Shown piece by piece: positions 1-11,430 of a stretch of DNA of 64,000 nucleotides (position 1 is the stretch's first letter; each line of letters begins with the position of its first letter). Under the pieces are notes generated by a model, which was not told the origin of the DNA, made no database searches, and saw nothing but the letters and a program-made list of their open reading frames with translations. The stretch lies in contig NC_052676.1 of NCBI RefSeq assembly GCF_016802725.1, positions 7,395,433 through 7,459,432 on the forward strand. Reading direction: 5' to 3'. Source of the stretch: Solenopsis invicta. Its lineage: Eukaryota > Arthropoda > Insecta > Hymenoptera > Formicidae. The position numbers and the translations under genes were made by a program.

Positions 1-133
1 TAGAAAGAAAAGTTTTCAGAAAAAAATTTTGATTATTTAATTTATTAGTTCTGATATTTGAAATAAGATATGTATATTTTTACGATATCGTAAAGTTATT
101 AATATAAGAATAAGAGTAAACTATGTATATTAC

Positions 134-1954
134 ATGATTCGTCGATGGTCTTTTTGTCATCTTCGGGATCAACATAGCCTTTCTCCATGAGTTGTATGAG
201 CAAGTTCATAAAGTCATGTCTGACGATATGATGAGCTTGCCTGTATTCCACAGCTTCTTGAAACATTTTCATATAAAAGTCGGTGACTGATTGTGGTGTG
301 ATAGGAATAGAAAAGAATTCCATGATTTGCGGTGCAAACATAGCCAGAGCGAGCTTAATATAATTTATATCGAAGACTTTTTTTCCTTGGACTCGGTACT
401 CGTTATTCGGTTTCTGAACACAGTTCGATTTGACACCAAAAGCCGTTGACATGATTACGTCTGTTGTGTAGCTGTTGATAAAATAGACATATAATTATTA
501 ATAAATTTTAAGTAAACTTTATGGAATTTTCTAAAGACCGGTACTAAACTAAGTTGAAAATACACTACAATAAATTTTTAAACTTAAAAAAAATATTGGT
601 ATAGCAGAAAAGCAGCTGCAAATAAGAATGAAATAATAATGTAAGACTACAAATATTAAAAAAAAAATATTTAAAAAACATATTTATTCTAATGTTTTTA
701 AATTTTTAGAAAAGTATAAGATTAAAAAACTTGTGTTACAGCGGTTCTTAATACTAAATAATAATTTTTTACAATTTCCTATCTATTCAAACTACGCGCC
801 ACATATTCGGCGAACTTGAAACACAATCATAAAGCCGGAATATATAATGTTAATGCTTCAAAAGCATATACATATATGTATAAGATCCTCCTATTCCGGA
901 AAAACTATAAAAACTTTTCTTGTAAAAAATAATTGAATTTTGTTGTCAAATCATCCAATTTTGAACTTCAAAGGTATAGAAGTTTCTATTCTTTGCCGTT
1001 TAAAAAATTTTGATCAAATAACAGTTTCATTAAAAATGATTTACCTTGCTAATATATCTTTTATTTCGATGGATTCTCTCATTTTAGCTTTATTCTCCAG
1101 ATGTTTTACGAGTTCTTCACCACACTTCTTTACTATAACAAACATCTGCTTTATTTTTCCTGAAGTAAATGTGGGTGTCAACTTGACGCGCATATTTCGC
1201 CATCTTTTTCCAGGCATAAGAAACAAATGGCCGGTCAATGGATCAATCTTTTCGTTACAATACATTCCACGATCATGAAAAGACTGGAATTCCTTTGTTA
1301 ACACCGTTCGTATAAGATCGAGATCGGCGATTACCAAATTCGGTTTAAAAAATGTATACGTTCCAAAAGCGCGATGTCCCTTATATTTTAAGTATGCATC
1401 ATGGAAAAATACTCCTGTTGATAAAACTTTCATTTTATTTAATTCTGTGACTTTCTGTTTTATGTAAAAATACTATAAACATTAATATAAATTGTTAAAA
1501 TCTTGAAAATAAAATAAATTAAATTTTTAATAATTGTAAAAATAAATAATAAATAAACTATATCTTAATGTATAGTTAGCAATTATAACTTGGTCAAATT
1601 ATTATAAATTATACGCATCATTTATTACTTTCAAACTGTGTTAAATATTTATTTAATCTTTTTGTATCTTTAAATGTTATGAATTTTTGTAATTTTTTTT
1701 AAATTAGATAAAGAAATTAATAAAAAATATTGAAAATTGTATTCAAGGAAGTAAATACAATATATTCACATAGCTTATATTAAGCAAAAGTACTTGCCTA
1801 CGTGCTCTTTTCCAGTTATATTTCCAGTTGGTACAACGGGTTCAACATAAAAAACATCTTTCTTGCGCCAGAAATTAAATATCACATATTTGTAATAGAC
1901 GTACACAATACTCAGAACACCAATAAAAACCGCGATTAATTCTGCAAGTACCAT
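134..1954 (-). CDS. CYP6-type cytochrome P450, copy A (5' half only, runs off the window)
   Basis: Three exons are inside the window: exon 1 1798-1954 (ATG at 1954), exon 2 1045-1414, exon 3 134-471; the I-helix, K-helix and haem exons would lie left of base 1. Exon 1 encodes an N-terminal membrane anchor (LAELIAVFIGVLSIVYVYYK) and a basic stop-transfer stretch FWRKK, typical of a microsomal P450. Exon 2 carries the C-helix WxxxR motif as WRNMR, which contacts a haem propionate. Exon 3 begins YTTDVIMSTAFG and keeps the full 338 nt seen in the other copies. Exon 1 is 157 nt rather than 169, an in-frame loss of four codons just before its end. Intron 1 starts with GC (G|GCAAGT), as in the neighbours. 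The seven bases before the ATG follow a good acceptor (catttcag), suggesting a 5' UTR intron. No disabling lesion is seen in the visible half. Family is sure; subfamily (perhaps CYP6AS-like) is inferred. Confidence 0.9.
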
Positions 1955-2748
1955 TTTGATTCTGAAATGTAACAATATAGAATTTTCATTTAAAATGTTA
2001 AGCAAGAGTTGATAAAAATATTAATTTTTAAATTCGTTTTTTTTTACTTCTATAGTTTATAACATCACAGAAAATTCGTATGCACAAATTGTAACTTTTG
2101 ATTCTCAATTCACTATTTATATGAGATTTTCGAAGTTACGTTGTTTACGAGAAAATAAACTGTCTCGAAGATGATCTTATGTCTTGTATGATCGAACACT
2201 GCAAAACTGACTGAGTATGCATTTGCGAATCTGATACTAAGTACTGGAAAAATACAAGATTCTGTTTTTATGATAGCTACTGCTATTAATTAAATGCAAA
2301 ACATATTGACTTCAAACGTTGCCAATGCTGATGTTGAGAAAAGGAAATCTATCGTCATTCTACATTCTTACGTAAGCTTTGTGCTAATAATAGCAATACT
2401 CATTAAAACTAGCTTCTACTTATTTTGTTTGAAAATCAGATAATTTTCAAAATTTTTTCAGATAGAAAAAGGTAAGAATTTGAAACTTTTTGCATGTTAC
2501 TTGCTATATTTAAAAATGTATACCTAAAAATATTTTTTATAAACTACAAAATTTGAAATAGTAGCCGTTTTCGTATCGGTTCAGGCAGCTGTTTTCATTT
2601 ATGCCCAATTTCTAAAAAGATTTTGACTGTAAAAATTATATGACGCAAAATTGTAAGGAAAATCTTGTAAAAAAATGTAAATTTATTGGAGGATAAACCA
2701 TAATGTAAAACTGGAAAGATATTTGACCGATACATGTAACATACAAAT
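1955..2748. other. 5' flank of P450 copy A
   Basis: No gene is seen. Parts resemble the 5' flanks of the other copies: the stretch just upstream of the ATG, including a likely 5' UTR intron acceptor and the 'gcaagagttgataaaaatat' block, and the 'ttcactatttatatgagattttcg' block near 2110. The promoter should lie here, but no core element can be assigned with confidence. Confidence 0.4.
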
Positions 2749-2985
2749 TTAAACAAGGCCTTCTTCGGTCGTAGCTGAATCTTAGTGCTTTTATGTATTT
2801 GTGTGATTTTATATACTTTCTCAGACTCAACTAAACTGCGCGCCGTTACTTTTGGTCACATAACGCAGTTATAACCGAATAAAAGTTAGTAATATCACTT
2901 TTATTAAATTAAAATTAATTTGATAATACTTGATGCTTACCAGCATCAACCCTTTCCCCCTGAAAAAACTGTAAAAAATTTATTG
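2749..2985. repeat. Half of a palindromic repeat also found in intron 1 of copies D and E
   Basis: The stretch from 'aaggccttcttcggtcgtag' to 'aaaaaactgtaaaaaattta' matches one arm of the large palindromes at 32434-33159 and 39882-40628. Here only one arm is present; the tRNA-like centre and the other arm are missing, and the sequence passes directly into the AT-rich block that follows. Confidence 0.6.
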
Positions 2986-4576
2986 GGAAAAATATTTTTA
3001 GAAAAAATGTTTATTTAACATTATTTAACTTTTATGTTACATTAATAATTTATTTACGATAATGATTTGAAAAAATATTGACTAAACGTTTAATCGACAT
3101 TAATTTATTATTTATTTTGAATTAACTATTTGAACAACATTTATTTGAAACAATATCAGAAATGTTTATTGAAAATTAATTGAATATTTATCTTATATTT
3201 TTTTTCATTATATATTTATTTAAAGAAATGATTTTTAAAAACATTATTTAAATGTTTATTGAATATTGTTTAAATATTTATTTTTTATGAATTATTTAAT
3301 TGAGAAAATAATTTCACCGTTTTTAAAATGTTTATTTAATATTTATTTAATTTTTTTACTAAAGTTTCATCTGTAAAATTAGGTTTATTTATCATTTATT
3401 TGACATTTAAACTTTTTTTTAAAATTACTATTGATTTAAAATTATTATTGATATTTTAAAAATTGTTATTGATTAGTTTAAAAAATGTTTTAATAACATT
3501 TGTAAAAAATAGCAAAAAATTATAACTTTTTACAAAAGTTTATATAAATGATATGCTTCTGATCTAACAGTAATATGCACGCTCAAAGTGTTTATAGATC
3601 ATTACAAAAATCCAGTTTGCAGCAGTCGCAGAGATCAAGCATTGTTCACCGCGAGTACGACTTGGAGGAGTAATTGGAGATTTCTGATAAAAAGTTTCTG
3701 AGAAAAAACATCCAAATTAAAACTAAAATTTTCTTAATGTAATAAAGGGCATGATTCCATTAATTTTAACATTTTTGAAAAACTTTTCTATTGCTTAAAA
3801 TGTTTTTAAAATGTTTATAAAAAATATTTTTCTGCTAATTAAATTAAAAAAACGTTTCTTTAATGAACATTTTCTTCAAATGTTTAAAAAATTTTTTTAT
3901 AATGTTTAAAAAACATTTTTTTAACGTTAAAATAAATATTTTATAATGAAAAAAGTACATTTAAACCATTATTTTTAACGTTTTTATAAATGTTGTTAAC
4001 AATGTTTCCTAACTTTTAAAAACATTTTTTTTTTAATTTACTAAAACGTCTCTAGATTTACTCATCGGATCCTCCAAACGATCTGATTGTTCACTGTTTT
4101 CAAACTTTTTTTTTCTGTTTTAATATTTTTTTTTATTAATTATATTACAGTAATAGTTATATTACAGTACTTTACTACAAATTCTATTTCGTCACACGCC
4201 GGTTCTAATAGAACTTTCCACTTAAGTTCTAATAAGGTGCCTTTAGCTTTTGTTGCGAAAACAACATGCAGCTGACGATGAGCGTCATTGTGAAGAAAGA
4301 TAATTTTTTTATTTCTTTTTTTCTTCCATGAGTCTTGTTTTTAAATTTCTTTGCACAGTCGGTACAATTAGTGATTGTGGCGATCTGCAGTAATCATTCA
4401 TTAGATTTAACTAGCTCGTAATAGAACACGAGGTGAATAAAGATTATTCTTGAAGCAATATATATTATAACGTACAGAAATTACTCATAAGAGGAATTTC
4501 AATAAATAAAATTCATATTTTAAATGTTATTTTGCTTACCAAATATTTTTACCGATTCCTAATAATAAAAACATAA
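2986..4576. repeat. AT-rich block with recurring 'tgtttattta' units, duplicated at 15480-18020
   Basis: No gene is recognised. The block contains many degenerate copies of 'aatgtttatttaa'-like units and then a less repetitive tail (3540-4560) with phrases such as 'gtgtttatagatcattacaa' and 'tttactcatcggatc'. The same order of phrases recurs at about 15480-17220 and 17800-18020, downstream of copy C, so this is the shared 3' flank of the B/C pair. Short open frames here are chance. Confidence 0.6.
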
Positions 4577-5501
4577 GGTAATTATTGACTTTAGGAGACC
4601 TAGCCTCGATGACCTTGGCGTTGACGTATGTTATCAAGGGCATGGCCCTGAGTAACCTCCAACAAGTTTTAGACGCGCTCGCCCTTCGTTAAAAAGTTAT
4701 AATCATAAAAAGTTTACATAATTATTTACTATTTGTCTTAATTATTTCAGAAAATATTTCTTTTACAAAAAAATGTGTTAAATAAAAAATGAAGCTCGTA
4801 ATAAGCTCTATAAAAAAGGTCATATACATATTTTACCTATCTTCAATACCTTAGTCGTTATAATAAAAAAACTGTTTTAAAATGAGCTAACTTATTGTTA
4901 GCTTATAAGCTATCCTAATTTAACCTCAGTTAGGTTAGATTTACAAAAAATATAGAGAGGGGGTGCAGAAAGAGGGGCGGAGTCCCTTCTCCGCCCACGC
5001 GTTCTCTGTACCCTTGAGTTTATTCTTTTGATAATAAAATTTAGCACTTTTTCAAATTATGAAAGATATATATCCATTTAGTAATAATATTAATGAATAA
5101 AGTATGTGTATAAAAGTAAAATTGGTAAAAAACTCTGAAAAACTTAAATTTTAACATGTGGTACAGAGAATGTACAACAACCTACCTTAACTGAGGTTAA
5201 GGTACGTTAGATTAAAATAGGAAAAATATAGGGAGGAATGCAGGGAGAGGGACGGAATTCTTCCTCTGCCCACGCATTTTATGTACCCATATGAAACAGT
5301 ACTAACAATAACATAGGCCTCGTCTGGCGTGGAATGTCAAAAATTCATTATAAATGTTCACAAACTTTTTATGATTATAATTTTTTAATGAAGAGCGAGC
5401 AACGGCTAAAACTTGTTGGAGGTTATTCAGGGCCATGGCCTTGATAACACATGTCAAGGCCAAGGTCATCGGGGCTGGGTCCTTTAAAGTGAATAATTAC
5501 C
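4577..5501. mobile_element. MITE-like element with ~140-bp inverted ends
   Basis: Left end GGTAATTATTGACTTTAGGA is the near-complement of the right end; inverted similarity extends through 'gatgaccttgg', 'catggccctgagtaacctcc' and 'ttataatcataaaaagttt', about 140 bases per arm. The corresponding place downstream of copy C lacks this block, so it is an insertion. The interior carries two related ~100-base units in direct order (about 4920-5015 and 5190-5290), each with 'agggacggaattc'/'aggggcggagtccc' and ending in 'tgtaccc'. No coding capacity is visible; a non-autonomous DNA transposon is the best reading. Confidence 0.7.
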
Positions 5502-6470
5502 AAAGATAATAGAATTAGAAAACAATCTTTGATGAAAAAAAATATGTAGTTGTAGTATTATTATTATTATACTAAAGCATAATGAATAGTATTAACAAGA
5601 AAAATAAAAACTAGAAAAAGTTGGTGACAAGAATAAATACACATTAATGAATAAATTTGTTTTATTATCTGATTTGTACTTTGACAGTTTTTGTATTCTT
5701 GAAATAAATTAAGAAAAATATTTTTATAGTAATAAGATAATTTTATCGTGGCTCGATAATAAGGTGTACACCATTTTTTGCTACAAGAATCGCGGATTTT
5801 TCACTGAAAATAAGTGGAATCTGGGTTCGAGAATGGAGTTTGAATTTGTATTTTGATAGAAGACTCACAAGCCCAATTTTTGATTGCAAGTAGCCAAATC
5901 GTAAACCTGAAAATGAAAAATAATGTAATGGCACTAATACGTAATATTTGCGAAATATTACCATAAATAATTTTGCAAAGAATTTTTACTTATTATTTGA
6001 AGAATATAAATTGATTGTTTTATTATATAAAAACAATAACACAAATTCAGAACAATAACTAAATATTTTTAAAATATTTTTGTAAAAGTGAGGGAGAGAA
6101 AATGAAAACAAAATGATTATTAAATTATTTTCTACTTAAATGTAATTTTAAATTAAATATATCTCATTAAATTGTTTTCATAAATTATTTGATTAAAAAA
6201 TTATTATTAAAATAGCATTAAAATAGATGTAACAATAATTATAAATATTGTACAATAAAGAAATTATAAAATGTATTTAAACAGATAGTATTGGAAAAAA
6301 TCAAAAGTAGAATAAATATACTTATTTTTCTTGTGTACATAATACGTGTTAAAAATAATGTACAATACAATATTATTTATTAATATAGTATTAATCTGTG
6401 CAAAAAATTTTGTATAGTAATCCTAAAGTTTTCTAATTTTGTCTGCAAAAAATATTTTTGATTGCTCACG

Positions 6471-6620
6471 GGTAAACGTCCGCGTCGGACGGTGAGTTGC
6501 GCCGACTTTGTCTACCATGAGAATTATAAGAGGATGAAGTTAGCGAATCACGGCCCATGATTTGCTAATTTTAGCCTCTTATAATTCAAAAAGTAAGCGT
6601 CGGACAAAATTTTCGTACGG
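6471..6620. repeat. Small imperfect palindrome
   Basis: Two inverted arms, 'gaattataagagg...gttagcgaatca' and 'tgatttgctaattttagcctcttataattc', fold around about 6555, flanked by 'cgcgtcggac' and 'agcgtcggac'. It lies in the part of pseudogene B that replaced exons 3-5. Probably a small MITE; ends are not certain. Confidence 0.45.
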
Positions 6621-6695
6621 GAAAAATTGTCTTAGAATTTATCCAAGAACACGTCTTTACAGGAACACATGGGTCGTTCTGAATTACTCTATATA

Positions 6696-7138
6696 CAGGG
6701 TGTCCCAGATCAATGTATAAATATTACTACGATAAGGTAGAAGGGATCAAGATAAATCAAAAAGTCTAATAACAGTTTGCGATATTTGCAATAATTTTCG
6801 TGTAATAAAATATTAAAGTCAGCCGAATAAGAGCGCGCGGAGAGGCAAACAGTTGGTCGCCTGACCCGTAAGACCGCCCGGCTCGACACGGTGCGGTGCC
6901 AAGCTATCCTTTCCCTTGCCGCGCGCCACTTACCGTCGCCTACAATCGGGCCGCAATGGGCGGTCCTACGGCTCAGACGAGCGACCGCTTGTCTTTCCAC
7001 GCACTCTTATTTGGCTGACCTTAATATTTTATTACTCAAAAATTATTGCAAATATCGTAAAATGGTATTAGACTTTTTCATTTATCTCGATCCCTTCTAC
7101 CTCATCGTGATAATCTTTATACATTGGTCTGGGACAAC

Positions 7139-7141
<3 letters not shown>
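6696..7141. mobile_element. Fold-back DNA element, CAGGGTGTCCCAGA ends
   Basis: Starts CAGGGTGTCCCAGATCAATG and ends CATTGGTCTGGGACAACCTG, with TA on both sides. The two halves are inverted copies of each other, meeting near 6918 in a GC-rich centre. A TA target site and CAGGGTGT-type ends fit a Tc1/mariner-type non-autonomous element. Open frames on both strands are read-throughs of the palindrome. Confidence 0.75.

Positions 7142-7221
<80 letters not shown>
7142..7221. repeat. (TA)n microsatellite
   Basis: About 40 uninterrupted TA units lie exactly between two fold-back elements, probably expanded from their TA target duplications. Confidence 0.97.
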
Positions 7222-7224
<3 letters not shown>

Positions 7225-7678
7225 GGTGTCAGGTAACTGCCCGTGGTTTCGTGGATTGATAAATCAGGTAAAACTGAGCAGAAAAGTCCTTTACCACTTT
7301 TTAATATTTGCCATAGTTAACGAAATAAAAATTAATAAAGTCTGCGAATAAGCGCGTATCACCGCGCGCAAGGACCGCCCGCCGGTCGCCGAGACGTAGG
7401 CAGCCGCGGCTGTAGGCGGCTCTGTGCGGTGAGGAAGGAAAAGCAGTAGCTGTTTTTCCTCCTCACCGCACAGCGCCGCGCCTACAGCCGCGGCTGCCTA
7501 CGTCTCGGCGACCGGCGGGCGGTCCTTGCGCGCGGTGATACGCGCTTATTCGCAGACTTTATTACTTTTTATTTCGTTAACTATGGCAAATATTAAAAAA
7601 TGGTAAAGGACTTTTCTGCTCAGTTTTACTTGATCTATCAATCCACGATACCACGGGCGATCGTTACCTGACACCCTG
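7222..7678. mobile_element. Fold-back DNA element with a near-perfect 228-bp stem
   Basis: Begins CAGGGTGTCAGGTAACTGCC and ends as its near-complement (ACCTGACACCCTG), flanked by TA. The arms are almost perfect inverted copies, including the GC-rich inner part with 'gccgcggctg' and 'gaccggcgggcgg'. The centre is near 7450 around 'gaggaaggaaaagcagtagc'. Related to 10713-11170 and more distantly to 6696-7141. No coding capacity. Confidence 0.85.
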
Positions 7679-8562
7679 TATATGGAATAGTATCTAGAAT
7701 AACTATTTCCACTTTCCATTTTTAAAATATCCATTTGTACCTTTTAATTAACTTATAAAAGATTGGAAACCGATATATCGACTTTTGAAGATTTAAGTGA
7801 TCTTCGGAATGTTTTTATAACTATTATTTATCAAATTTTTGACTGCAAATGCTGTTCAATAGTTATTTTAAAAATTTATAACAATATTAAACGCAACGGA
7901 ACGATACAGAAAAAAATGTTATATCCTTCTCGAATAGAAACCGATACATCTATCGATCATCGAGTGACGTCATCTTGTGTACGTAGATCGATAGTTAATA
8001 AAGTTCTAAGCCTAAATCTATAAAAATCGTTCAAAAACATGTCGGTCCTTAGAAGGTAAAGAAAGTTTCTAATTTTTGTATAAAAAAAAAAACTACGATT
8101 AAATAATGATTTCTTGAAATATAATTTACCTTGTTAATATATCTCTCATTTCGACGGTATCTCCCATTTGAGCATTTTTCTCTAGATGCTTTGCAAGTTC
8201 TTCGCCACATTGCTTAACTATGACAAACATCTGCTTCATTTTTCCTGCAGTAAATGTTGATGACATTTTGGCGCGTATATTTAGCCAGTTTTTCCCAGTA
8301 TAAAACAAACGGTTGATCAGTGGATCAATATTTTCGTTAGAATACAGTCCACGATCATGAAAAGACTTGAATTCCTTTACTGTATTCCTTTACTCAATAC
8401 CGTTCGCATAAGGTCGAGATCGGTGATTACTAAATTCTGTTTAAAAAATGCATACATTCCGAAACAGCGATGTTCCTTATATTTTTGGTAGGCATCTTGG
8501 AAGAATACTCCTGTTGAGAAAACATTTTTTTTTTTATTGAAGTTTGTAACTTATGTTTTATG

Positions 8563-9835
8563 CGAGGGGGAATTCACAACCCAAAATTTTGTACACCAAT
8601 GCCGATTTTTGGCATTGCTGTAAAACACTGCCGACATTTTTGTACACTGCCTACAATGCTTATTGTTAGTCAATGCCTACAATGCCGTCAATCCTATATT
8701 AAAATTAAGGCAATGCCATACAATTATGAACACTACCGCGTGCCCATTATCATACGCCAATGCCTGCACAAGAATTCTAAAGCTTTCCCGAAGTATTCTA
8801 CACAATTATACAAAAAACTTCCAAAAATTTTATTTACGAACTGTATCTATACATTTTAATGTAATTGCACATTATTATGTGCTGTCTTATGCATATAACT
8901 TCAAACAATGGAACACTAAAAATAATAATAAAAATAATCAAAATAATGACCTTGATATTGTATTTGTTTGTAATCAAAATAAATTTTAAACATTCTTCTT
9001 TAAAAATTCTATACATTTTACTGTAATTGCACATTATTATGTGATGTCTTATGCATAGGTATACCTAACTTCAAACAATAGAATACTAAAAATAACAATG
9101 TCTGTTAAGTTAGCACCCCCACCACAAAAAATCGAAACGCCACTTATGCCAAAATTAAGTGCTTTTTATGTGCTAATTATGTACCCTATTTGAAATTTTT
9201 GTGCTCGAGCGGTTTAGCAGGAAAATGAGATTGAAGGTGGGGGTGCCAGCTTAACGTTAAGCCAGCACCAACTCATATAAATAATTAATAAAATAAAAAA
9301 ATAAATACACTAGAATTAAGTGCTTTTTATGTGCTTTCCAACGATATATAAATAAATGTTCGTACTCAATCTCTTCGGCCAGAAAATCGTCCCGAAAGTA
9401 CGAATACACATTAACGGTACAAGAGTAAAGTACCAGAAAGAAAGCAATTCTGAAACTGATTATAGGCTTAAAATATTCTCCTATTTATGTGCTTTCGAAA
9501 TATGCAAGACCAGATTTTTGTGCTCAACCACGTGATCGAAAAACCGCCCCTGAAGTGAGCACCCCACCGTTCAGGTACAAGAGTAAACTACCAGAAAGAA
9601 AGCAATTATGAAATTGATTATAGGCTTAAAATATTCTTTTATTTATGTACTTTCGGAATATGCAAGAAAAAATTTTTGTGCTCAACCCCATGATCGAAAA
9701 ACCGACTCTGAAGTGAGCTCACCACTCCCCAACCATTGACGACAATGTCGTCAATATTATAGGTCACTGCTTACTTTTTTCGGCAGTCCACTGCCGAAAT
9801 TTTGTACACCAATGCCGGCTGTGAATTTCCCCTCG
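8563..9835. mobile_element. Non-autonomous hAT-like element in intron 1 of pseudogene B
   Basis: The insertion is exactly flanked by an 8-bp direct repeat GTTTTATG (8555-8562 and 9836-9843); copy C has a single uninterrupted site there (gttttatgtaaaaatactg). Ends are inverted: CGAGGGGGAATTCACAACCC on the left and the complement of CGAGGGGAAATTCACAGCCG on the right. An 8-bp duplication with short inverted ends is the hAT signature. The interior has repeated phrases such as 'tttgtacaccaatgccg' near both ends and a tandem pair near 9400-9720 with 'caagagtaaa(g/c)taccagaaagaaag'. No transposase is visible. Confidence 0.85.
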
Positions 9836-10371
9836 GTTTTATGTAAAAATACTGTAAACATTAACATAAATCATCAAGTACATAAAAAAAATAAATTTGT
9901 AACAAATATAAAAATAAATGACAAGTGATTTAAAATTATATCCCAAATTAGCATTTACAATTGAATAAAATATATTTCTTTTCAATGTATTTGGGCATTA
10001 AGTGCATATATAATCCTAATTTACTTATTGCTAAATTTTGAGTTTGCTAGATATATATTTTTATTTGCCATTTTAGCTTCAGATATCAATTTTGTAATTT
10101 CAATTTTAATTAATTACATAAATAAAATATTTGAAAGATTGTATACGAGAAAGTAAATATATGTTTGCATTACATACATTAAAATTAGATAATGATACTT
10201 GCCTACTTGCGTTTTTCCAGTTACGAGAGGTAATATATTTCCAATTGGTACAATGGGTTTGATATAAAAAACCCCTTTCTTGTGCCAAAAATTAAATATT
10301 ACATATTTATAATAAATGTATACAATGCTTAGGATAATGATGAAAGCCCCGATTAATTCCTCAAGTATCAT

Positions 10372-10712
10372 CTTAAATCTAAAATGTAACAATAAAAAGT
10401 TTTGGTTTAAAACGTTAATATTAAACAAGAGTTGATAAAAATATTAATTTTTATAGTTTACAACAATATAGAAAACTTGTATGTACAAATTGTAACTTAT
10501 TATGATTTGCAATTTACTCTTTGTATAAGATTTTTGAAAAGGATCTCGCACAATTTATATGAAAAAAACGTTTTGAGTTGATTTGTTAAAATTTTTTTAT
10601 ATATTGTAGTATTTGTATTTGTAATAAAAGACCTCAATTTTTAGAACATTTTTATATCTATTTTTAGAATTAAAAATATTTGAAGATCTCTTTTATTTCA
10701 TCGGCTCATATA
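10372..10712. other. 5' flank of pseudogene B
   Basis: The first ~150 bases resemble the 5' flank of copy C, including a possible 5' UTR intron acceptor (acattttag) seven bases before the ATG. The rest shows no gene. Confidence 0.4.
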
Positions 10713-11170
10713 CAGGGTGTCAGATGAAATTTGCCCGTGGTTTGATACAGCAAATAAAACTGAGCAGAAAAGTCCTGTAACACTTTTCAATATTCGTAAT
10801 GGTTACCGAGATAAAAATTAGTAAAATTGGCAAATGAGCGCGTACTCTTTCTGCCTATCGCACGCAGGGACCACCTGTTGATCGTTAAACCATTGGCAGC
10901 CGCGGCATGCGGCGCGGTGAGAAGGGTAAGATGGCCATTGCTGCTTTTCCCTTCTCACCGCACCACCTGCCGCGGCTGCCTATGGTTTGACGACCGAGAG
11001 GCGGTCCTCGCGTGCAGTGGATAAAGAAAGTATGTGATTATTTGCCGACTTTATTAATTTTTATCTCGGTAACTATTGAAAATGTTGAAAAATGGTATAG
11101 GACTTTTCTGCTCAGTTTTACTTGCTCTATCAACCCACGAGACCACGGACGAACTTCATCCGATACTCTG
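10713..11170. mobile_element. Fold-back DNA element, second member of the 7222-7678 family
   Basis: Begins CAGGGTGTCAGATGAAATTT and ends GATACTCTG, with TA on both sides. Shares with 7222-7678 the phrases 'aaactgagcagaaaagtcct', 'gcagccgcgg' and 'cttttctgctcagttttact', in the same palindromic arrangement with a GC-rich centre near 10940. Confidence 0.8.
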
Positions 11171-11343
11171 TATATACCTACACTAGTTTGAAGTTGTATG
11201 TTTGCTCATATATGTATATCGGTACGTATAAATGTCGTGGATGATGCGCGCGCGCGCATGTATGTGTGTCAGCAGAGATAAGGACCCCATGGTTTGTCAT
11301 TTCTGTATTATTTAATGACTCCAAACTCTCTCTGCCTGTGCGT

Positions 11344-11345
<2 letters not shown>

Positions 11346-11384
<39 letters not shown>

Positions 11385-11430
11385 ACGTGTGTGCGCGTTT
11401 GTGTGTGCGTGTGTGCGTGCGTGCGAAAGT
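11346..11430. repeat. (GT)n microsatellite and degenerate tail
   Basis: A pure GT run to about 11383 is followed by imperfect GT/GC alternation to about 11430. Histidine/cysteine-rich open frames over this stretch on both strands are artefacts of the repeat. Confidence 0.97.

Larger units (their letters stand above)
5743..10371 (-). pseudogene. CYP6-type cytochrome P450 pseudogene, copy B (exons 1, 2 and 6 only)
   Basis: Exon 1 (10203-10371) is intact and starts MILEELIGAFIIILSIVYIY, with the family's GC donor for intron 1. Exon 2 (8130-8510) is 381 nt instead of 370 because of an 11-bp partial duplication of 'attcctttact' near 8370, which shifts the frame; its W of WxxxR is preserved. Exons 3, 4 and 5 are absent, so the oxygen-binding I-helix, the ExxR motif and the haem cysteine are missing. 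Exon 6 (5743-5906) is still open: it starts LRFGYLQSKIGLVSLLSKYK, ends in LIIEPR and TAA, and has a good acceptor; a tttatt motif at 5657 gives AATAAA on the gene strand. Flanks match copy C on both sides, so B is a decayed duplicate of C. Intron 1 holds a hAT-like insertion, and the space of the missing exons holds fold-back elements. Confidence 0.9.

Noticed and set aside
5743..5906. Exon 6 at 5743-5906 as the last exon of copy A
   Set aside because: Genes run on the minus strand and copy A starts at 1954, so this exon is upstream of A; its flank matches copy C, which assigns it to B.
6710..7351. Open frames over the fold-back elements and the TA run
   Set aside because: Products are read-throughs of palindromic repeats and Ile-Tyr runs from (TA)n.
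8560..9034. Open frames of 66-108 codons at the left end of the hAT-like element
   Set aside because: Composition follows the repeats and low-complexity Asn codons; no transposase motif.
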